A DNA stretch of 8,369 nucleotides, from NCBI GenBank assembly GCA_021819985.1, contig JAKAEG010000135.1, positions 1 through 8,369 on the forward strand. The letters run 5' to 3'. Shown one piece after another: positions 5,968-8,369 of the stretch. The first letter of the stretch is position 1; the number at the start of each line of letters is the position of its first letter. The notes under the pieces are model-generated. The model ran no database searches. It saw nothing but the letters and a program-made list of their open reading frames with translations, and was not told the DNA's origin. The translations under genes were made by a program, and so were the position numbers. Source of the stretch: Nitrospirota bacterium. Lineage in GTDB: Bacteria > Nitrospirota > Thermodesulfovibrionia > Thermodesulfovibrionales > JdFR-88.

Positions 5968-6573
5968 ATGAAGAGCTGTTACTATGTTTTTACAAACCTG
6001 TTTAATGTATATTTCACTATATATAACAGGCTGGATGTCAAAGGAAGAGAGCTGATACCCAGGGAAGGCGGCCTGCTGGTGATCTCGAACCATTCAAGTT
6101 ATCTGGACCCGCTGATCATAGGGGCGGCCGTAAACCGGAGAATGACATTCCTCGCAAAAAAAGAGCTTTTTACGATACCTCTCGTTGGCAAATTCGTGAG
6201 CAGCTTCTCACTGCCCGTAAGCCGGGAGGGCTCATCGCACAAGATGATAAAAGAGACCGTTCAAAGGCTCCGCAGCGGGGAAGCGATAGCCATGTTCCCG
6301 TCCGGGGAGCGGGACAAAGGAGGCGACGGCGCCGCAGCCGGGTTCAAGCGCGGCCTGGAGCTTCTGGCCAGGCTTTCAAAGGTCCCGGTGCTGCCGGTCT
6401 ATATAAAAGGGGCTGACATGTCGCTTCCGGTAGGGGGCAAGTTCCCGAAACCGTTCAGGATTTCGGTGAGGTTCGCGCCATGCATTGTCCCCGGCGGGGA
6501 GGACAGCACTGGACAGGAAAAAGATATGATTTCCCGGGCCATGGAAAGCATAGGGAGGCTAAGGACCGCATGA
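5968..6573 (+). CDS. plsC: PlsC-like 1-acyl-sn-glycerol-3-phosphate acyltransferase
   Basis: Expected to acylate lysophosphatidic acid to phosphatidic acid at the inner face of the cytoplasmic membrane. The protein is 201 aa, short but usual for soluble-looking bacterial PlsC homologues. The catalytic HX4D motif is intact in NHSSYLDP (H42, D47). Motif II is recognisable around LPVSREG (R86), and VLPVYIKG resembles motif IV. Motif III, normally FPEGTR, reads FPSGER (110-115): Glu is replaced by Ser and Thr by Glu, which could alter acceptor binding. The N-terminal 25 residues are aromatic-rich and probably form a membrane-surface helix; no clear transmembrane segment is visible. The start has no good Shine-Dalgarno, only a GAAGG some 15 bases upstream, and an 18-nt gap follows cmk. 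It overlaps ispH in ATGA. The cmk-plsC-ispH-rpsA order is a known neighbourhood in many bacteria. The exact acyl acceptor is uncertain. Confidence 0.9.
   Translation: MKSCYYVFTNLFNVYFTIYNRLDVKGRELIPREGGLLVISNHSSYLDPLIIGAAVNRRMTFLAKKELFTIPLVGKFVSSFSLPVSREGSSHKMIKETVQRLRSGEAIAMFPSGERDKGGDGAAAGFKRGLELLARLSKVPVLPVYIKGADMSLPVGGKFPKPFRISVRFAPCIVPGGEDSTGQEKDMISRAMESIGRLRTA
6553..6565 (+). promoter_or_regulatory. Ribosome binding region deciding the ispH start
   Basis: GGGAGG (11 bases before ATG 6570) and AAGGA (4 bases before it) lie inside the 3' end of plsC. They support the ATG that begins MKLVVARSAGFCFG and argue against any longer upstream start in the same frame. Confidence 0.7.
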
Positions 6574-7415
6574 AACTGGTTGTCGCCAGGAGCGCAGGTT
6601 TTTGTTTCGGGGTAAAAAGGGCCATTAACAAGGCCTTCGAGGTGGCGGAGACCGAAAAAAACGTCTTTACCCTAGGTCCGATCATCCATAACCCGCAGGT
6701 GATCGATGCCCTTTCCAAGCGGGGCATAGGCGTTGCGGATAATATAAGCGACCTGAAAAAGGCGGGCGCGAAGAAGGTAATTATCAGGACCCACGGCATC
6801 TCGCTTGAGGACCGGAACAGGCTCGAAGATGAAGGTTTCGAGCTGATGGATCTGACTTGTCCATATGTCCAAAAAGCCCAGCGTTATGCTAAACTTCTTA
6901 AGGACGAAGGCTACCAGGTAGTTATCCTGGGGGATATAGAACACCCTGAAGTAATAGGCCTCAAGAGTTATGCGGGAAAAGAGGCCTGGGTGGTAAAGGA
7001 TTCGGAAGGCCTTCCAAAGGAAATTAAGAACAGGGCCGGCCTCGTAGTACAGACCACTCAGCCCGTTGACGAGCTTAAAAAACTCGTCTCCAGGATGATT
7101 GAGCAGACCAGGGAGCTTAAGGTTTATAATACAATATGCAGCTCCACTGCGCTTAAGCTGAAAGAGACAGAGGAAGTGGCTGGCGGAGTGGATATTATGC
7201 TTGTGGCCGGCGGCAGAAACAGCGCCAACACGACACAGCTTGCGAGGCTATGTGAAAACCTGTCAGTGCCAACTCATCACATAGAGACCGCCGATGAGCT
7301 TAAAGAGCAATGGTTTAGGGGTGCCGGAAAGGTCGGACTGACCGCTGGGGCCTCCACCCCGGACTGGATAATAGAGGACATAATTAAAGTCTTAAAAGGA
7401 TACGGGAGGACGTAA
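6570..7415 (+). CDS. ispH: 4-hydroxy-3-methylbut-2-enyl diphosphate reductase
   Basis: The last step of the MEP isoprenoid pathway: an iron-sulfur enzyme that reduces HMBPP to IPP and DMAPP. The 281 aa match the short bacterial form. The three cluster cysteines are C12 (AGFCFGV), C97 (DLTCPYV) and C190 (NTICSST). Diphosphate and substrate ligands are H40 (IIHNPQV), H75 (RTHGI), H125 and E127 (EHPEV), T162/T163 (QTTQ), S191/S192 and N217 with S218 (GGRNSANT), all conserved. The start is the ATG of an ATGA overlap with plsC, with GGGAGG and AAGGA upstream; extending the frame to 6480 adds only basic, non-homologous residues. A 5-nt gap separates it from rpsA. In several Firmicutes IspH is fused to an S1 protein; here the two are separate but adjacent. 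It implies that the organism uses the MEP pathway. Confidence 0.97.
   Translation: MKLVVARSAGFCFGVKRAINKAFEVAETEKNVFTLGPIIHNPQVIDALSKRGIGVADNISDLKKAGAKKVIIRTHGISLEDRNRLEDEGFELMDLTCPYVQKAQRYAKLLKDEGYQVVILGDIEHPEVIGLKSYAGKEAWVVKDSEGLPKEIKNRAGLVVQTTQPVDELKKLVSRMIEQTRELKVYNTICSSTALKLKETEEVAGGVDIMLVAGGRNSANTTQLARLCENLSVPTHHIETADELKEQWFRGAGKVGLTAGASTPDWIIEDIIKVLKGYGRT
7404..7409 (+). promoter_or_regulatory. Shine-Dalgarno of rpsA
   Basis: GGGAGG sits in the last codons of ispH, 11 bases before ATG 7421. A second in-frame ATG at 7427 would be 17 bases away, so the first is preferred. Confidence 0.65.
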
Positions 7416-7420
7416 AAACA

Positions 7421-8369
7421 ATGGATATGAACGAAAACGAATTACAACAGCTTTACGATCAGAGCTTTAATGAGATCGAGGCCGGCGCTTTAATAAAGGG
7501 CAAGATCATTTCTGTAAAAGAAACCGGGATGGTAGTGGACGTGGGCTACAAGTCCGAGGGTTTCATCTCGCGAGATGAGTTTTCCGAGGACGAAATGTCG
7601 CAGATGCGGCCGGGCGATGTCCTGGAAGTCTACGTGCAGCAGCTTTCAGACCGGGAAGGAATGGTCGTGCTCTCGCGGAGAAAGGCCGTCAGGATAAAGG
7701 CCTGGGAGCGGATAGAAGAGGCCATGGGCAACGAGGAGCCGGTCGAGGGCGTTATAACGGGCAAGACCAAAGGCGGTCTTTTTGTGGACGTCTACGGATT
7801 GAAGGCTTTTTTGCCGGGCTCGCATGCCGGAGTAAGGGTGAATGAGATAGATTCATTCATCGGCAAATCGATGAAATTCAAGGTGCTCAAAACCAATAAC
7901 AAGCACTCCACCCTGGTCGTCTCCAGGAAAAGCCTTATCGATGAGGAAAGGCTCAGGAGAAAGACCGAGACGCTCAAGCACCTGCAGGAAGGGATCGTCC
8001 TTAAAGGCTTGGTCAAGAACATAACCGATTACGGCGCTTTCATAGACCTTGGCGGCATTGACGGCCTGTTGCACATATCGGACATGTCCTGGGGAAGGAT
8101 CTCGCATCCCTCAGAGATGCTCAAGGTGGGCCAGGAAGCTGAAGTGCTCATCCTTAAATTCGACCCTGAACATGAAAAAGTGACCCTTGGGTACAAGCAG
8201 AAGATGCCCGATCCATGGGGCAACGTGGACGCAAAATATCCCACCGGCACAAAAATAAATGGCAAAGTGGTCAGCATCACCGATTACGGCGCTTTTATAA
8301 AGGTGGAAGAGGGTCTTGAAGGCCTGGTGCACGTATCGGAAATGGACTGGGCGCCAAAACCGAAACACC
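7421..8369 (+). CDS. rpsA: 30S ribosomal protein S1, 3'-truncated by window edge
   Basis: The reading frame stays open for 316 codons to the window end, so the C-terminal part is missing. S1 binds mRNA on the small subunit and helps initiation on leaders with weak Shine-Dalgarno sequences. After an N-terminal segment (MDMNENELQQLYDQSFNEIE), four S1/OB-fold repeats are visible: repeat 1 at about 22-92, which with repeat 2 (about 108-175) corresponds to the divergent ribosome-binding domains; repeat 3 at about 191-260 (GLVKNITDYGAFIDLGGIDG); and repeat 4 from about 277 (GKVVSITDYGAFIKVEEGLEG), still running at the edge. Repeats 3 and 4 carry the canonical YGAF-(I)-GLLHIS/GLVHVS pattern of RNA-binding S1 domains. 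Full-length homologues usually have six repeats, so roughly 200-250 residues should lie beyond the edge. The number of remaining repeats cannot be judged here. Confidence 0.95.
   Translation, partial: MDMNENELQQLYDQSFNEIEAGALIKGKIISVKETGMVVDVGYKSEGFISRDEFSEDEMSQMRPGDVLEVYVQQLSDREGMVVLSRRKAVRIKAWERIEEAMGNEEPVEGVITGKTKGGLFVDVYGLKAFLPGSHAGVRVNEIDSFIGKSMKFKVLKTNNKHSTLVVSRKSLIDEERLRRKTETLKHLQEGIVLKGLVKNITDYGAFIDLGGIDGLLHISDMSWGRISHPSEMLKVGQEAEVLILKFDPEHEKVTLGYKQKMPDPWGNVDAKYPTGTKINGKVVSITDYGAFIKVEEGLEGLVHVSEMDWAPKPKH
8024..8299 (+). repeat. Imperfect direct repeat from tandem S1 domains in rpsA
   Basis: The 21-base stretch encoding TDYGAFI occurs at 8024-8044 and again at 8279-8299, 255 bases (85 codons) apart, with a single third-position difference (TTC versus TTT). 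It marks equivalent strands of S1 repeats 3 and 4. Codon identity at the other positions suggests strong codon bias or local gene conversion rather than a separate element. Confidence 0.75.

Noticed and set aside
6480..6569. Possible 30-codon N-terminal extension of ispH from ATG 6480
   Set aside because: The added residues are basic and non-homologous, overlap plsC by about 90 bases, and the SD-supported ATG 6570 begins exactly at the conserved IspH N-terminus.
7792..8368. Several short - strand open frames over rpsA
   Set aside because: They are all antisense shadows of the S1 repeats; the + strand frame is unambiguously RpsA and simply has no stop before the window edge.

Overview
The window is a contiguous stretch of bacterial chromosome, all on the + strand. 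It carries nine tightly packed genes: pheA (5' end off the left edge), a hisC-type aminotransferase, aroF, tyrA, aroA, cmk, plsC, ispH and rpsA (3' end off the right edge). GC content looks like low to mid 50s percent by eye, with heavy use of AGG (Arg) and ATA (Ile) codons. The order aromatic genes - cmk - (plsC) - ispH - rpsA, together with a fused chorismate mutase/prephenate dehydratase, fits a free-living Gram-negative or deep-branching bacterium such as Desulfobacterota, Nitrospirota or Omnitrophota. That placement is inference from gene order and protein flavour and is not firm.

Left block (1-5297), aromatic amino acids. AroF makes DAHP, the entry step of the shikimate pathway. AroA makes EPSP, the penultimate step to chorismate. 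PheA converts chorismate to phenylpyruvate, TyrA makes 4-hydroxyphenylpyruvate, and the HisC-like transaminase probably aminates both keto acids. The block therefore holds the first step, one late step and the whole terminal Phe/Tyr branch. aroB, aroD/Q, aroE, aroK and aroC are absent and must lie elsewhere. PheA (C-terminal ACT) and AroF (N-terminal ferredoxin-like domain) both carry modules known to mediate feedback by Phe/Tyr.

Right block (5290-8369), housekeeping. Cmk phosphorylates CMP/dCMP, PlsC acylates lysophosphatidate, IspH makes IPP/DMAPP, and RpsA is ribosomal protein S1. Genes in both blocks overlap or nearly touch (17-nt, TTGA, 8-nt and ATGA overlaps), so one long transcript is likely. 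The only candidate internal promoter region is the very AT-rich 57-nt gap before aroF. No terminator, RNA gene, mobile element or CRISPR was seen, and no intergenic stretch exceeds 60 bases.

I found no novel multi-gene system; the gene content is conventional. Points worth a second look are small: a PlsC with a rewritten FPEGTR motif, a TyrA without the usual NAD-selecting acidic residue, an unusually long AroA with two insertions and AT-rich patches, and A-rich leaders without a Shine-Dalgarno sequence.
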